A DNA stretch of 64,000 bases from Sporolactobacillus sp. THM7-7 (GTDB lineage Bacteria; Bacillota; Bacilli; Bacillales; Sporolactobacillaceae). This document shows positions 1 through 8,077 of this stretch, one piece after another. Position 1 is the first letter of the stretch. Each line of letters opens with the position of its first letter. The translations under genes and the position numbers were made by a program. The notes below the pieces were generated by a model that saw only the letters and a list, made by a program, of their open reading frames with translations, made no database searches and was not told where the DNA came from. The DNA lies in the NCBI RefSeq assembly GCF_004153225.1, contig NZ_SEMB01000006.1, positions 45,280-109,279 of the forward strand, read 5' to 3'.

Positions 1-506
1 TTTCCGTATTTGTTCTCAAGAAACTCCCGGAAAATGCGGAAAGCGATCGCCGGTTCCGTCGTGGTCCCCGATTTGGAGATGACATTGACCGAGACGTCCT
101 TATCTTTCAGTACGTCAAACAATTCGCTCAGATAGGTGGAGCTAATGCTGTTTCCGGCAAAGAAGACTTGCGGCGTCCGGCGCTCTCCCTTAGGCAGTTC
201 ATTATAAAAAGAATGGTTGAGCGTCTCGATGGCCGCCCGCGCACCGAGGTAGGAACCGCCTATGCCGATCACGACCAGTACATCTGAATCTTTTTTAATT
301 TTTTCGGCCGCTTTCTGAATACGGGAAAACTCTTCTTTATCATAGTTTGTCGGCAGATCAAGCCAGCCGAGAAAATCGCTCCCCGCCCCCGTTTTTTCAT
401 GGATTTTCCTGTGGGCGGCTGATACCGCTGCCGATAAGTAGTCCAATTCATGTTCTGAAAAAAACGGAAGCGCGTGACTGTAATCAAAAGTAACTTTTTG
501 ACTCAT
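1..506 (-). CDS. pgi: Glucose-6-phosphate isomerase, N-terminal part (cut by window edge)
   Basis: Interconverts glucose-6-phosphate and fructose-6-phosphate in cytosolic glycolysis and gluconeogenesis. The 168 codons present read [16 protein letters not shown] at the start. They include the family core [14 protein letters not shown] and the phosphosugar-binding stretch [15 protein letters not shown], both hallmarks of bacterial Pgi. The ATG at 506 is preceded by a GGAGG ribosome-binding site at about 518-522. The rest of the gene (roughly two thirds) lies beyond position 1. In B. subtilis pgi also lies in the yug region near yuzA (recalled), which agrees with the neighbour here. Identification is secure; only the end is missing. 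Confidence 0.94.
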   Translation of the reverse strand, partial: MSQKVTFDYSHALPFFSEHELDYLSAAVSAAHRKIHEKTGAGSDFLGWLDLPTNYDKEEFSRIQKAAEKIKKDSDVLVVIGIGGSYLGARAAIETLNHSFYNELPKGERRTPQVFFAGNSISSTYLSELFDVLKDKDVSVNVISKSGTTTEPAIAFRIFREFLENKYG

Positions 507-536
507 TTTCTGATAGCCTCCAATGTCAGACGATAA

Positions 537-809
537 TCATTCCTCCTTAACTTTACAAGACCTACAGGGCAATTTCAAGTAGAAACCGGTCGTTTCCGGG
601 TAGAGATCGTATGGGCTTGCAACCGATTTCACACAACTGTCATAATCGTGATTGGCGAAAAGAAAACGGCAGAAGAACGTTTGGCGAACCAAGGCCTCAG
701 TTATCCCAGCGTTTATACGCTCATTCGCTGGATTTTGATGCAATCGGCCGGCGTTTCGGATTTTTTGAGTATACCGATGTATATTTTTTCCCATTACAAG
801 GCAAGCTAG
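537..809 (+). other. Open frame with protein-like content but no start codon
   Basis: A 91-codon open frame between pgi and yuzA reads like protein (for example TVIIVIGEKKTAEERLANQG near the middle) and ends at TAG 807-809. It begins just after a stop at 534-536 and has no ATG, GTG or TTG near its 5' end. The only ATG upstream (523) is in another frame and lacks a ribosome-binding site; that stretch carries the pgi ribosome-binding site on the other strand. It could be a gene fragment, a frameshifted small gene, or chance. I do not recognise the family. Confidence 0.28.
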
Positions 810-842
810 TGTTGCATCGACCAGCAAAGGAGGAAATATTCT

Positions 843-1073
843 ATGAGCGGTTTGCAGAAAACATGTCTCACCATCCTGATTATCGGAGGCATAAATTGGG
901 GACTGATCGGCTTCTTTCGATTTGATCTGATCGCAGCCATTTTTGGTGGCGCAAATACTTGGCTTGCCCGAATTTGCTATGTTATTGTCGGTCTCAGTGC
1001 GCTTTATTGCCTCACCCTTCTCTTTCAGCCTAACGAAGAATTGGAACGGGAAAGAGAAACGCAGACACGATAA
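843..1073 (+). CDS. yuzA: DUF378 small membrane protein (YuzA-like)
   Basis: A 76-residue integral membrane protein of unknown function. Two hydrophobic segments are visible, about residues 8-30 (TILIIGGINWGLIGFF) and 38-60 (ARICYVIVGLSALYCLTLLF), followed by a short charged tail. The GGINWGL motif is typical of the DUF378 family, to which B. subtilis YuzA belongs. A strong AAAGGAGGA site at about 829-837 sets the ATG at 843; a longer reading in another frame at 611-925 is ignored. It stands alone between pgi and a bidirectional terminator. Family call is good; role is unknown. Confidence 0.85.
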   Translation: MSGLQKTCLTILIIGGINWGLIGFFRFDLIAAIFGGANTWLARICYVIVGLSALYCLTLLFQPNEELERERETQTR

Positions 1074-1091
1074 AAGCAGACGATCCCTATC

Positions 1092-1125
1092 AAAAAAGAT
1101 CCCTCGTTGCCGGGGATCTTTTTTA
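1092..1125. terminator. Bidirectional Rho-independent terminator
   Basis: A stem formed by AGATCCCT and CGGGGATCT (with G-T pairing) is flanked by A-runs on one side and T-runs on the other. It can end yuzA on the plus strand and asnB on the minus strand. Confidence 0.75.
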
Positions 1126-1153
1126 ATCCTTTCAAAACATATGCCGTCTGATT

Positions 1154-3040
1154 TCAGGCCCGGGCGAGCGACCGTTTGTCAAATGTGATCGTTTTTTCGA
1201 CATAGATTTGATGCCAGAGCATAAACATCAGAATCGTCCAGATTTTCCGGCTGTTGTCGCGCTTACCCGATCGATGATCATCGAGCAGTTTATAGACGTA
1301 AGACTTATTAATATAGCGATCCGTTGCGCTGCTTTTTATCAGTGTTCTTGCCCAGTCGTACAGCTCGTCTTTCAGCCAGATACGGATCGGGACCGGAAAT
1401 CCAAGCTTCTTGCGGAAAAGAATCGAGTCCGGAACGATGCCGCGCATCGCCTCGCGAAATGCGTACTTTGTCGTACCGTCCGCTGTTTTCAAGGACGGGG
1501 GCAAGGTGCGCGCCACGTCAAACACTTTCTTATCCAGAAACGGAACCCGCAGCTCGAGCGACTGCGCCATCGTCATGCGGTCGGCTTTGACGAGAATGTC
1601 TCCACGCAGCCACGTTTTCATATCGACAAGCTGCATCTGCGCTACCTTGTCGTACCCGCTTGCCTGATCGTAGATCGGATGGGTAATATTCGTAAACGGC
1701 GTATCCTCAGTGAATGTTTTCAGCACATATTTCTTCTCTTTTTCATGAAACATGAACGCATTACCGACATAGCGTTCAGTCATCGGTGTGGTACCGCGGA
1801 GCAGGTAGCTTCGCCCTTTCATGCCGACCGGAAGTTTTTCCGCAAGCGCGTGAATCAGATTTTTCCCGGATTTTGGAACCGCGTCAAACCAGCGAAGGGC
1901 AATCGGTTCCCGGTAAATATTATACCCTCCGAACAGCTCATCCGATCCTTCTCCGGAGAGAACCACTTTCACGTGCTTTCTCGCTTCCCTTGCAACAAAA
2001 TAGAGCGGGATCGCCGCCGGATCGGCCACAGGATCGTCCATGTGCCAAACGATGCGCGGCAGCTCCTCCAGGAACATCTCGGGCGTCACTTCGACCGAAA
2101 AATTCTCAACTCCCAATTTCTCGGCCGAGTCCCGTGCGATATCGATCTCGTTATAGCCTCTGCTCTGAAACCCGACGGTAAACGTCTTGATATTTTTATT
2201 AAAACGCTTCGCGAGCGCGACAATGCATGTCGAATCGATTCCGCTTGATAGAAAAGCACCAACCGGCACGTCGCTACGCATATGCATGCGGACCGAATCT
2301 ACGAGCACACTCTGAATTTTTTTCACCGCCTCGTCGGCCGTCTGGCTGACCGGCGCAAAAGTCGGGGCCCAGTAAGCCCTATTCTCGAGCGGCTCTCCTT
2401 CTCTCTTCAGTAAATAATGTCCGGGTTCAAGACGGCGGATCTGTTCCGACAGGGTGTACGGTTCGGGAACAAACTGGAAAGTCAGGTAATACTGCAGCGC
2501 TTTTTTCGACACCGGATGAGCCTCTTCTCCGACGAGGAGGCTCTTCTTTTCCGATGCGAAAAAGATTCCATTCTCATTTTCCATGTAATAAAAAGGCTTT
2601 ATCCCGAAAATGTCACGGGCCGCAAATAGCGTCTTTTCCTGCTTATCCCAAATGATAAAGGCAAACATGCCGCGTAGCTCTTTCACACACGCTTCGCCGC
2701 GGTCCGCATAAAGTGCAACAATGACCTCGGTATCGGATGTGGTCTGGAACGTGTATCCTTTATTGATCAGCTCATTTCTAAGTTCTACATAATTATACAC
2801 TTCACCGTTGAAAGCAATGTAATAGCGCTCATTTTCATAAGGAAGCGGCTGGTGTCCCCCGGCAAGGTCGATAATGCTCAGCCGGCGAAAGGCAAGCTGT
2901 ACCTTATCATCGGTGTAAAAACCCGCATCATCCGGCCCCCGGTGTTCAATGATCCCTGCCCGCTTGTTCATCGCATTCTGGTCGTGGCGCCCCGGATGCA
3001 AATGATGATTTTTCGCTATGTAGCCGCAAAAACCGCACAC
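1154..3040 (-). CDS. asnB: Asparagine synthase (glutamine-hydrolysing), AsnO-like
   Basis: Makes asparagine from aspartate, ATP and glutamine in the cytosol. The 628-residue protein begins MCGFCGYIA, so Cys2 is the glutaminase nucleophile after Met removal. The class II amidotransferase domain spans about 1-200 (RGPDDAG, FNGEVYNY, ARDIFGIKP). The synthetase domain follows, with the ATP-binding SSGIDS motif and VVLSGEGSDELFGGY. The start is GTG at 3040 with an AAGGGGAT site just upstream. The reading frame stays open for another 146 codons, but that part is unlike the family and contains a repeat. Length and sequence look closest to B. subtilis AsnO (614 aa), which is linked to sporulation; that paralogue assignment is from memory. 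A 77-bp repeat lies in the leader. Confidence 0.93.
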   Translation of the reverse strand: MCGFCGYIAKNHHLHPGRHDQNAMNKRAGIIEHRGPDDAGFYTDDKVQLAFRRLSIIDLAGGHQPLPYENERYYIAFNGEVYNYVELRNELINKGYTFQTTSDTEVIVALYADRGEACVKELRGMFAFIIWDKQEKTLFAARDIFGIKPFYYMENENGIFFASEKKSLLVGEEAHPVSKKALQYYLTFQFVPEPYTLSEQIRRLEPGHYLLKREGEPLENRAYWAPTFAPVSQTADEAVKKIQSVLVDSVRMHMRSDVPVGAFLSSGIDSTCIVALAKRFNKNIKTFTVGFQSRGYNEIDIARDSAEKLGVENFSVEVTPEMFLEELPRIVWHMDDPVADPAAIPLYFVAREARKHVKVVLSGEGSDELFGGYNIYREPIALRWFDAVPKSGKNLIHALAEKLPVGMKGRSYLLRGTTPMTERYVGNAFMFHEKEKKYVLKTFTEDTPFTNITHPIYDQASGYDKVAQMQLVDMKTWLRGDILVKADRMTMAQSLELRVPFLDKKVFDVARTLPPSLKTADGTTKYAFREAMRGIVPDSILFRKKLGFPVPIRIWLKDELYDWARTLIKSSATDRYINKSYVYKLLDDHRSGKRDNSRKIWTILMFMLWHQIYVEKTITFDKRSLARA

Positions 3041-3112
3041 AAAAATATCCCCTTTCAAAAGTGCCTGATCATCATGGGCAGTAGTGGCCTGCATCAAGCA
3101 GATATTCATTAT

Positions 3113-3189
3113 AGAGGATGTTTGAAAAAGCCCAGGAAACTGGCTGCTGTCTGCAGTATCCGCTTCCTTCTCCTTTTCAAACGCACTCT
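3113..3189 (-). repeat. Repeat family A, short 77-bp form, in the asnB leader
   Basis: Imperfect terminal inverted repeats: AGAGGATGTTTGAAAA at the left end pairs with the complement of TTTTCAAACGCACTCT at the right (13 of 16 positions). Read on the minus strand it runs GTTTGAAAAGGAG ... TTTTTCAAACATCCTCT, the same pattern as the copies at 8712, 49511, 45281 and 53168. It lies about 70 bp upstream of the asnB start, in the same orientation as the gene. Confidence 0.7.
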
Positions 3190-3353
3190 CATAATAACTT
3201 AGTTTACCATTCCAGCGTCTTATTTTATAGATCTGAAAGAGGATACGGACAATTTCCCAATAATGACTACTTTTAAAAAATTCAGGATCTGGAGTATACA
3301 GTAACGTTCGGTACAGACTGAAATATCCCCTTTTCTCCGCGCTGTTTTTGTTA

Positions 3354-3572
3354 TTATTTCTTATCGCCCTCCGTTTCCATGAAAAAATCTTCAATCGGTA
3401 CATTGAGTATCGTAGCGACCTTGGCCAATGTTTCCGCGGTAATCTTGCTTCGCCCCGATTCCAGATAATAATAACCATTCGGGCTTTGATAGCCCAGCTT
3501 TTCCGACATTTTTTCTAACGACATCTGCTCTTTTCTCAGCTTTTTCAGCTTCTTCAGATCAACGGTTAGCAT
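3354..3572 (-). CDS. XRE-family transcriptional regulator (small)
   Basis: A 72-residue DNA-binding protein made almost entirely of one Cro/CI-type helix-turn-helix. Residues about 8-62 carry LRKEQMSLEKMSEKLGYQSPNGYYYLESGRSK, then the typical LAKVATILNVPIEDFF. The ATG at 3572 follows a GGTGGG site. It is divergent from a second XRE regulator starting at 3752, with about 180 bp between them. No toxin or prophage gene is adjacent. It may control the divergent promoters or the downstream asnB; the target is not determinable from sequence. Confidence 0.85.
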   Translation of the reverse strand: MLTVDLKKLKKLRKEQMSLEKMSEKLGYQSPNGYYYLESGRSKITAETLAKVATILNVPIEDFFMETEGDKK

Positions 3573-3751
3573 ACGTTTAATCCCACCTTACCCCTTTGGC
3601 AATTTTTGATATATTATACCATTTTTGAGCTAATTTTTATATCGGTGTTTATCCATTTTGGCAATTACCCGTACGGTAAAATCATAACATGATAGAATGC
3701 CTATTGTTACCAAATACATATAAATTATATCAAGTTGGAGGAACAGATTCG
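3573..3751. promoter_or_regulatory. Shared control region of two divergent XRE regulators
   Basis: AT-rich spacer with the nonamer TTGGCAATT occurring twice in direct orientation (about 3597-3605 and 3658-3666) and a near-palindrome TTACCCGTACGGTAA at about 3665-3679. TATATTATA (about 3610-3618) could serve as a -10 for the minus-strand gene. These are candidate operators for one or both XRE proteins. Confidence 0.45.
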
Positions 3752-4123
3752 ATGGGTAACATGCTCGGCAGCAGAATTCGTTTCCTTCGCGAAGAGCGGC
3801 ATCTATCGCAGCTGGAAATGGCAAAAGAACTGAATATTTCGAACGTTCAGCTGAGCCGCTATGAATCAGGCGCTCGGAAACCCGACCCCGAAACGATCGT
3901 CCGGATTGCCGATTTTCTCGGGGTGTCTGCGGATTATCTGCTGGGACGCACAACCTCCGTGCGAGAAGTCCCTCCCGACTATGCCAGCCGGGATGACATT
4001 CGGCTTATCCTACAATGTAAAAAGACACCCGCTCTTTATGCATTGATTCAGGACCTGTCCCGTCATCCAGAAAAAACCGACCTGATGATAAAAATTTGGG
4101 AAGCGGTAAAAGAAGCGCATTAA
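3752..4123 (+). CDS. XRE-family transcriptional regulator
   Basis: A 123-residue repressor-like protein. Residues about 4-60 form a clear helix-turn-helix (IRFLREERHLSQLEMAKELN, then SNVQLSRYESGARKPDPET and IADFLGVSADYLLGR), the layout seen in SinR and phage-type XRE regulators. The C-terminal 60 residues are charged and helical and may dimerise. ATG 3752 is preceded by a TTGGAGG site at 3735-3741; an in-frame upstream ATG at 3689 lacks one. It is divergent from the small XRE gene at 3354-3572 and ends before a bidirectional terminator at 4262. Target unknown. Confidence 0.88.
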   Translation: MGNMLGSRIRFLREERHLSQLEMAKELNISNVQLSRYESGARKPDPETIVRIADFLGVSADYLLGRTTSVREVPPDYASRDDIRLILQCKKTPALYALIQDLSRHPEKTDLMIKIWEAVKEAH

Positions 4124-4261
4124 CCGTTTCCATTTCGTAAAAATTTGACAAATGAAGCTTTCGGCGCCGGTTTGATCCGTCATTGTGACACGCAGGACGC
4201 GGCGCTTCGTTCGGCCGCTTATCCTTTATTTCCGCTAGAATTTTATGCTTTCTTTATGAAA

Positions 4262-4312
4262 AAAAGATCCCGAGGTGATAGGTTCGTTCTCTCACTTCGG
4301 GATTTGTTTTTT
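4262..4312. terminator. Bidirectional terminator between XRE gene and yumB
   Basis: Perfect-looking 12-bp arms ATCCCGAGGTGA and TCACTTCGGGAT, with A-rich sequence on the left and TTTGTTTTTTC on the right. It serves the convergent genes ending at 4123 and 4370. The 140 bases between 4124 and 4262 hold nothing else that I recognise. Confidence 0.8.
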
Positions 4313-4369
4313 CTTTCAATGGCCTTGATTCTTTTCCGCACTTTTTCCGTTCTTTCGGTTTTCAGCGGG

Positions 4370-5587
4370 TTACAGCAGATTTAATTTGCCTTTTTTAAGC
4401 ACCAGTCCGACACCGCCAAGCATAAGCAGATAGCGGTCGTCAATCACTTTCTTCATGACGGCTGCCGGCCGGCCGGTCAGTTTCTTATCAAATACAACCC
4501 CGATCGCGTCTTTTTCACCGAGTGAAGCGACCGTCCCTTTCTGCTTATAAACGAATTTTTCTGTTGGTTCGCCTTCGATCAGATGCTTCAGATTCTTCGC
4601 AATAACCTCAGCCTGCTGAATCGCGATCTGTGCGGTTGGCGGATACGGGCGTTCGTCCGGGGCCGGAAAAACAACCGCGCAGTCGCCGACGGCAAAGACG
4701 CTGTCATCGTCCGGGGCGCGCATGTCTTCTCTGACCTGGATCTTGCCACGATTCGTTTCAAAACCTGAATCTGCCGGAATATGATTGGCCTTGACCCCAC
4801 CGGTCCAGACGACGGTCCCTGCCGTGATTTCTTCCAGTTCCTCGCTGCCCTGCTTTTGAACTTTAACCCCGTCCGGAGTCGCTTCTTTGATAAAGGTGCT
4901 GAGCTTGAATTCAACCCCTTTGCCTTCCAGATAGGCCTGAGCGTGTTCCGCCAGATCGCGTTCAAAAGGAGGGAGAACGAGCGGCGTACCTTCAACATCG
5001 ATGATTTTGACTTTGGCCGGATCAATATCGTATTCGCGGCATAGCTTCGGAATCCGGTCGACGAGTTCGCCGAGGAATTCCACGCCGGTCAGGCCGGCGC
5101 CGCCGACAACAATCGTCAGATCGCTGTCTTTAGCCTCCGGATCGTTATTATAGCTGGCAAATTTGTATTCAATGTGCTCGCGAATCTTTCGTGCCGTATT
5201 GACACTGCGGATCGCAAAGGCATTTTCTTCCAGACCCTTAATGCCAAATGTATTCGATTCAAAGCCCAGTCCGATAACCAGATAGTCGTAGCTCAGTTCG
5301 CCGTTTTTCAGAACAACTTTTTTGTTTTCCTTATCGATGGATTGTACTGAGTCCTGAATAAAATTGACCCGATTTGTGTTAACAACATTCTTGATAAGCA
5401 TTCTCGTCCGATCATGATGAATCGTTCCCGCCGCCGCCTCGTGCAGCCAGGTCGTCTGATAATGATAATTGTGCTTATTGACGAGCGTAATATCCGCATC
5501 GTCCGGACTTAATTCCTTGGTTAGTCGGACCGTCGTCATCATGCCGCCGTAACCGGCACCAAGAATTAATATTTTCGGCTTACCCAT
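4370..5587 (-). CDS. yumB: Type II NADH dehydrogenase-like flavoprotein (YumB)
   Basis: A 405-residue FAD-dependent NAD(P)H:quinone oxidoreductase-like protein that would act at the inner face of the membrane. The N-terminal FAD-binding fold is ILGAGYGGMMTTVRL (about 7-21). A second dinucleotide fold for NADH is IVVGGAGLTGVEFLGEL (about 157-173). The C-terminal FAD motif is DDSVFAVGDCA, followed by YPPTAQIAIQQ. Length and sequence match B. subtilis YumB (about 406 aa) rather than the respiratory Ndh (YjlD). ATG 5587 follows a GAGGTGG site. Its exact electron acceptor is not known. It is transcribed alone toward the terminator at 4262. Confidence 0.9.
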   Translation of the reverse strand: MGKPKILILGAGYGGMMTTVRLTKELSPDDADITLVNKHNYHYQTTWLHEAAAGTIHHDRTRMLIKNVVNTNRVNFIQDSVQSIDKENKKVVLKNGELSYDYLVIGLGFESNTFGIKGLEENAFAIRSVNTARKIREHIEYKFASYNNDPEAKDSDLTIVVGGAGLTGVEFLGELVDRIPKLCREYDIDPAKVKIIDVEGTPLVLPPFERDLAEHAQAYLEGKGVEFKLSTFIKEATPDGVKVQKQGSEELEEITAGTVVWTGGVKANHIPADSGFETNRGKIQVREDMRAPDDDSVFAVGDCAVVFPAPDERPYPPTAQIAIQQAEVIAKNLKHLIEGEPTEKFVYKQKGTVASLGEKDAIGVVFDKKLTGRPAAVMKKVIDDRYLLMLGGVGLVLKKGKLNLL

Positions 5588-5896
5588 GATACCAAGCCAC
5601 CTCTTTAATCATATTTTTAAGAAACAGTCATCAATTTGAGATTTAAATCACAAATTATGAGCGAATGATACCTTTGACAGTACTTATATTATGTCTTTTT
5701 TGTTAACATTTCAAGCGCAAAAAACATTTTCCGAAGAAAGTTCGTCGATTGTGTACACCATTTGTATTTTTCCGCGAAAAATGGCGGTTTCTTAGCCGTC
5801 TCTCTGAATGTTCACGCTTTCATTTCTGAATAAAATGAAGATCCGCTCTTGACAAAGGGATCATATGTCTTCCCTTTTTATTTTGTGCGGACCCGA
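5588..5896. other. Intergenic, yumB leader
   Basis: AT-rich region upstream of yumB with no credible gene. It presumably carries the yumB promoter; I could not pick one with confidence. Confidence 0.4.
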
Positions 5897-5938
5897 AGAA
5901 AAAACATCTTCCTCTTTTGCATTAAAGAGAAAGATGTC
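5897..5938 (-). terminator. Terminator of yutM
   Basis: Read on the minus strand, ACATCTTTCTCTTT and AAAGAGGAAGATGT pair around a short loop and are followed by a T-run (complement of GAAAAAAC at about 5898-5905). It lies 26 bases beyond the yutM stop. Confidence 0.75.
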
Positions 5939-5963
5939 ATCCATTTTCTGGACTATTTAAACC

Positions 5964-6329
5964 TCAGCAGCCGCAGTCCTTCGCCGGCTCCCCGGCATTT
6001 TCTTCTGTCTTGAATGAATGCCCGCAACCGCACGTGGAAATCGCATTCGGGTTGTCAATCGTGAAACCGCCGCCGGAGAGGTTTTGCTTAAAGTCGATCG
6101 TTACGCCGTTTAAAAGCGGGGCGCTGTTCTTATCGACCACAATCTTTAAGCCGTTATCTTCAATGGAAAGATCGCCGTCGATTATTTTGTCGTCAAATCC
6201 CATACCGTATGTCAGACCCGAACAGCCTCCGCCGCCAACCCCGACGCGAAGAAACAGATTTTCCCCGGGTTCTTCTTTGATCATTTCCTTAACGCGGTAA
6301 TTGGCCGCCTCCGTCAGTGTAATATTCAT
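5964..6329 (-). CDS. yutM: HesB/IscA/ErpA-family iron-sulfur protein
   Basis: A-type Fe-S carrier of 121 residues that accepts clusters from the Suf scaffold and hands them to apo-targets. The three conserved cysteines are visible: Cys36 in GGCSGLTY, and Cys100 and Cys102 in STCGCGHSF. The C-terminal tail has two extra cysteines (KDCGC). ATG 6329 follows an AAGGAGAT site. It corresponds to B. subtilis YutM/SufA by family and by position beside dapF. Its likely partners here are sufCDSUB at 16.8-22.1 kb and yutI at 9.0 kb. Confidence 0.92.
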   Translation of the reverse strand: MNITLTEAANYRVKEMIKEEPGENLFLRVGVGGGGCSGLTYGMGFDDKIIDGDLSIEDNGLKIVVDKNSAPLLNGVTIDFKQNLSGGGFTIDNPNAISTCGCGHSFKTEENAGEPAKDCGC

Positions 6330-6400
6330 TTATCCATTCATCTCCTTTTTAATCTAATCACAGTCACATCTAAGTTAATTATAGCGTGAAATGAAAAGGA

Positions 6401-7309
6401 TCACAAATCGGCCGCCGAGTGACTTTTTTCAACGGTTCCTTCCGGCAAAAAATAGACGCCGTCGCAAATCGTCTCTGCGCTCCCCGTCATCAGAACGTGA
6501 TTAGAGGACGCCTGCCATTTAACCGATAGGTCTCCGCCGGCCAGATGCACCGTCACCGGAACATCTTTTTTGATCCGCGACTCAAGGATCGAAGCAACGA
6601 CCGCGGCGCAGGCCCCCGTCCCACAGGCCTGGGTGATTCCCGAGCCGCGCTCCCACACCCGATAATCAAGCGCACTGTCCGAAAGCGGATGAACGAAGCC
6701 GATGTTCGCGCCATTTGGAAACAGCGGATACGTATCGGCAAGCAACGAGCCCAGTTCATGAATCGGGGCCGTCTCGACGTCGTTTACAAAAAACAAGGCG
6801 TGCGGATTGCCCATCGACACGGCGGTAAACGCGTAGGCTGTTTGGCCGACATGCAGCGGTTCACGGACAACCCGGCTTTCCGGATCGCCGCCGGCCAGCG
6901 GTATCCTCCCGCGCTCCAGGATCGGCTCTCCCATATCGATCGTAACCTGGCTGACGCATCTGTCTTCAAGATGGACCTTGGCCTGCATGATTCCCGCCAG
7001 CGTCTCGATCGAAAACCGGTTTTTTTGGACCAGCTCATGCTCGACGACGTACTTGGCCACGCACCTCAGCCCGTTTCCGCAGTTTTTAGCTTCCGAGCCA
7101 TCTTTATTGAAAATTCTCATCTGGACATCTGCCCGGTCCGATGGCAGGATCAGAATCAGCCCGTCGGAACCGATCCCTCTGAACGGGTCGGAAACCCGTC
7201 TCGATAAGTCGGCAGGCGACGCGATATCCAGCGGGTGGCTGATGCCGTCCAGATAGATATAACAATTGCCAAGTCCATGCATTTTAGTAAAGCGATAGGA
7301 TTTTTGCAC
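6401..7309 (-). CDS. dapF: Diaminopimelate epimerase
   Basis: Converts LL- to meso-diaminopimelate for lysine and peptidoglycan synthesis. The 302-residue protein has both catalytic cysteines in their family motifs: Cys77 in KNCGNGLRC and the second in GITQACGTGAC. FTKMHGLGN opens the first domain. I place the start at GTG 7309, preceded by CTGGAG 9 bases upstream and giving VQKSYRFTKMHG, which aligns with the start of B. subtilis DapF. An upstream in-frame TTG at 7351 lacks a ribosome-binding site. It stands 71 bases upstream of yutM on the same strand, so the two may be cotranscribed. Confidence 0.94.
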   Translation of the reverse strand: MQKSYRFTKMHGLGNCYIYLDGISHPLDIASPADLSRRVSDPFRGIGSDGLILILPSDRADVQMRIFNKDGSEAKNCGNGLRCVAKYVVEHELVQKNRFSIETLAGIMQAKVHLEDRCVSQVTIDMGEPILERGRIPLAGGDPESRVVREPLHVGQTAYAFTAVSMGNPHALFFVNDVETAPIHELGSLLADTYPLFPNGANIGFVHPLSDSALDYRVWERGSGITQACGTGACAAVVASILESRIKKDVPVTVHLAGGDLSVKWQASSNHVLMTGSAETICDGVYFLPEGTVEKSHSAADL

Positions 7310-7430
7310 CGTAGTCAACTCCAGTTTTATTTCAGATAAGCGGGCGTTCAATAAATCCCGGAAAATGACTGACCGATCTTAACGTCCACTTGCTTCTCCC
7401 TCATCGTTTCGAAGAGATTCCTGTCAACAA

Positions 7431-7661
7431 TTATCGAAGGGGCTTTGTAGCCCAGACATAGTCGCTATCCATGCTTTCGACCACAATTTTTTCGCGGCAG
7501 CAAGGCATGATAATGTGCGTCTTGATCCCTTCGAACGCCCCTTTTATCGCTTCTTTCTTCATCGGAATTAGAACGGACGAGGTATGGCAGAACGGACATT
7601 CTTCAAAGTAAATGTCGTTCCTCACGCGTTCATACGGCCAGCTGTGGTGAAAGTTGATCAT
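7431..7661 (-). CDS. Small cysteine-rich hypothetical protein
   Basis: A 76-residue cytosolic protein that I cannot assign to a named family. It has a CPFC pair near residue 23-26 and a second pair CC near 54-55 (MPCCREKIVVES), the spacing of a possible zinc ribbon. The aromatic N-terminus reads MINFHHSWPYERVR. ATG 7661 follows an AAGGAGAAGG site, and codon usage resembles the neighbours, so it looks like a real gene. It lies upstream of dapF on the same strand, 121 bases away. Confidence 0.65.
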   Translation of the reverse strand: MINFHHSWPYERVRNDIYFEECPFCHTSSVLIPMKKEAIKGAFEGIKTHIIMPCCREKIVVESMDSDYVWATKPLR

Positions 7662-7847
7662 ACCTTCTCCTTCTTTCAGAATCAATTCTGCTTTTGATTT
7701 CTAATTTTATCACGACCAAAGCCATCAGTCATGGAAAAAAGCTGACCCGGTCAATCATGAAGAAAAATGATGGACGGTCTTTGATACAGTCAGAGGCTTC
7801 ATTTTCTGATCCCATTTTCGGTATATTTTTTATATTTTTAACCTCAT

Positions 7848-8034
7848 GACTTTGTTCATGGATATTGTTGATTATCACGACATTCACTCGCTTTCCGCGG
7901 GCGATTCGTAAGCCTCCTCACTCGAAAATCCTCGCTGCGGGATCTCACTTGGCTCGCTTTTCCCGCAGGAGTCTCGCGAATGTTGTTTTTTTCATATCGA
8001 TCAAAATAAACAGCCTTATTTAACATAGTCAACC
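7848..8034. repeat. Repeat family B, full palindromic element (about 187 bp)
   Basis: The ends are imperfect inverted repeats: GACTTTGTTCATGGATATTG at the left, and the complement of the right end reads GACTATGTTAAATAAGGCTG. Inside is a long palindrome around TTTCCGCGGGCGATTCG, CCTCACTCG and TTTTCCCGCAGGAGTCTCG. No open frame of note is present. A shortened relative is at 24995-25113. Similar CTCCTGCGGGA palindromes are common between genes in Bacillaceae (recalled). It looks like a MITE-type element. It occupies most of the gap between the Cys-rich gene and yuzB. Confidence 0.65.
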
Positions 8035-8040
8035 GAATAA

Positions 8041-8076
8041 AAAGGTGCCGAAACATCGTTCGGACACCTTTTTTCA
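8041..8076. terminator. Terminator downstream of yuzB
   Basis: AGGTGCCGAA and TTCGGACACCT pair (one mismatch) around ACATCG, with A/T runs on both sides. It abuts the yuzB stop at 8078 and overlaps the edge of the family B repeat. Confidence 0.75.
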
Positions 8077-8077
8077 A

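Noticed and set aside
1208-2248. 346-codon plus-strand frame
   Set aside because: Antisense shadow of asnB with Arg/His/Cys-rich composition.
3041-3478. N-terminal extension of the asnB reading frame
   Set aside because: Class II amidotransferases need Cys at position 2; the GTG at 3040 has a ribosome-binding site. The extension contains a repeat and overlaps the XRE gene.
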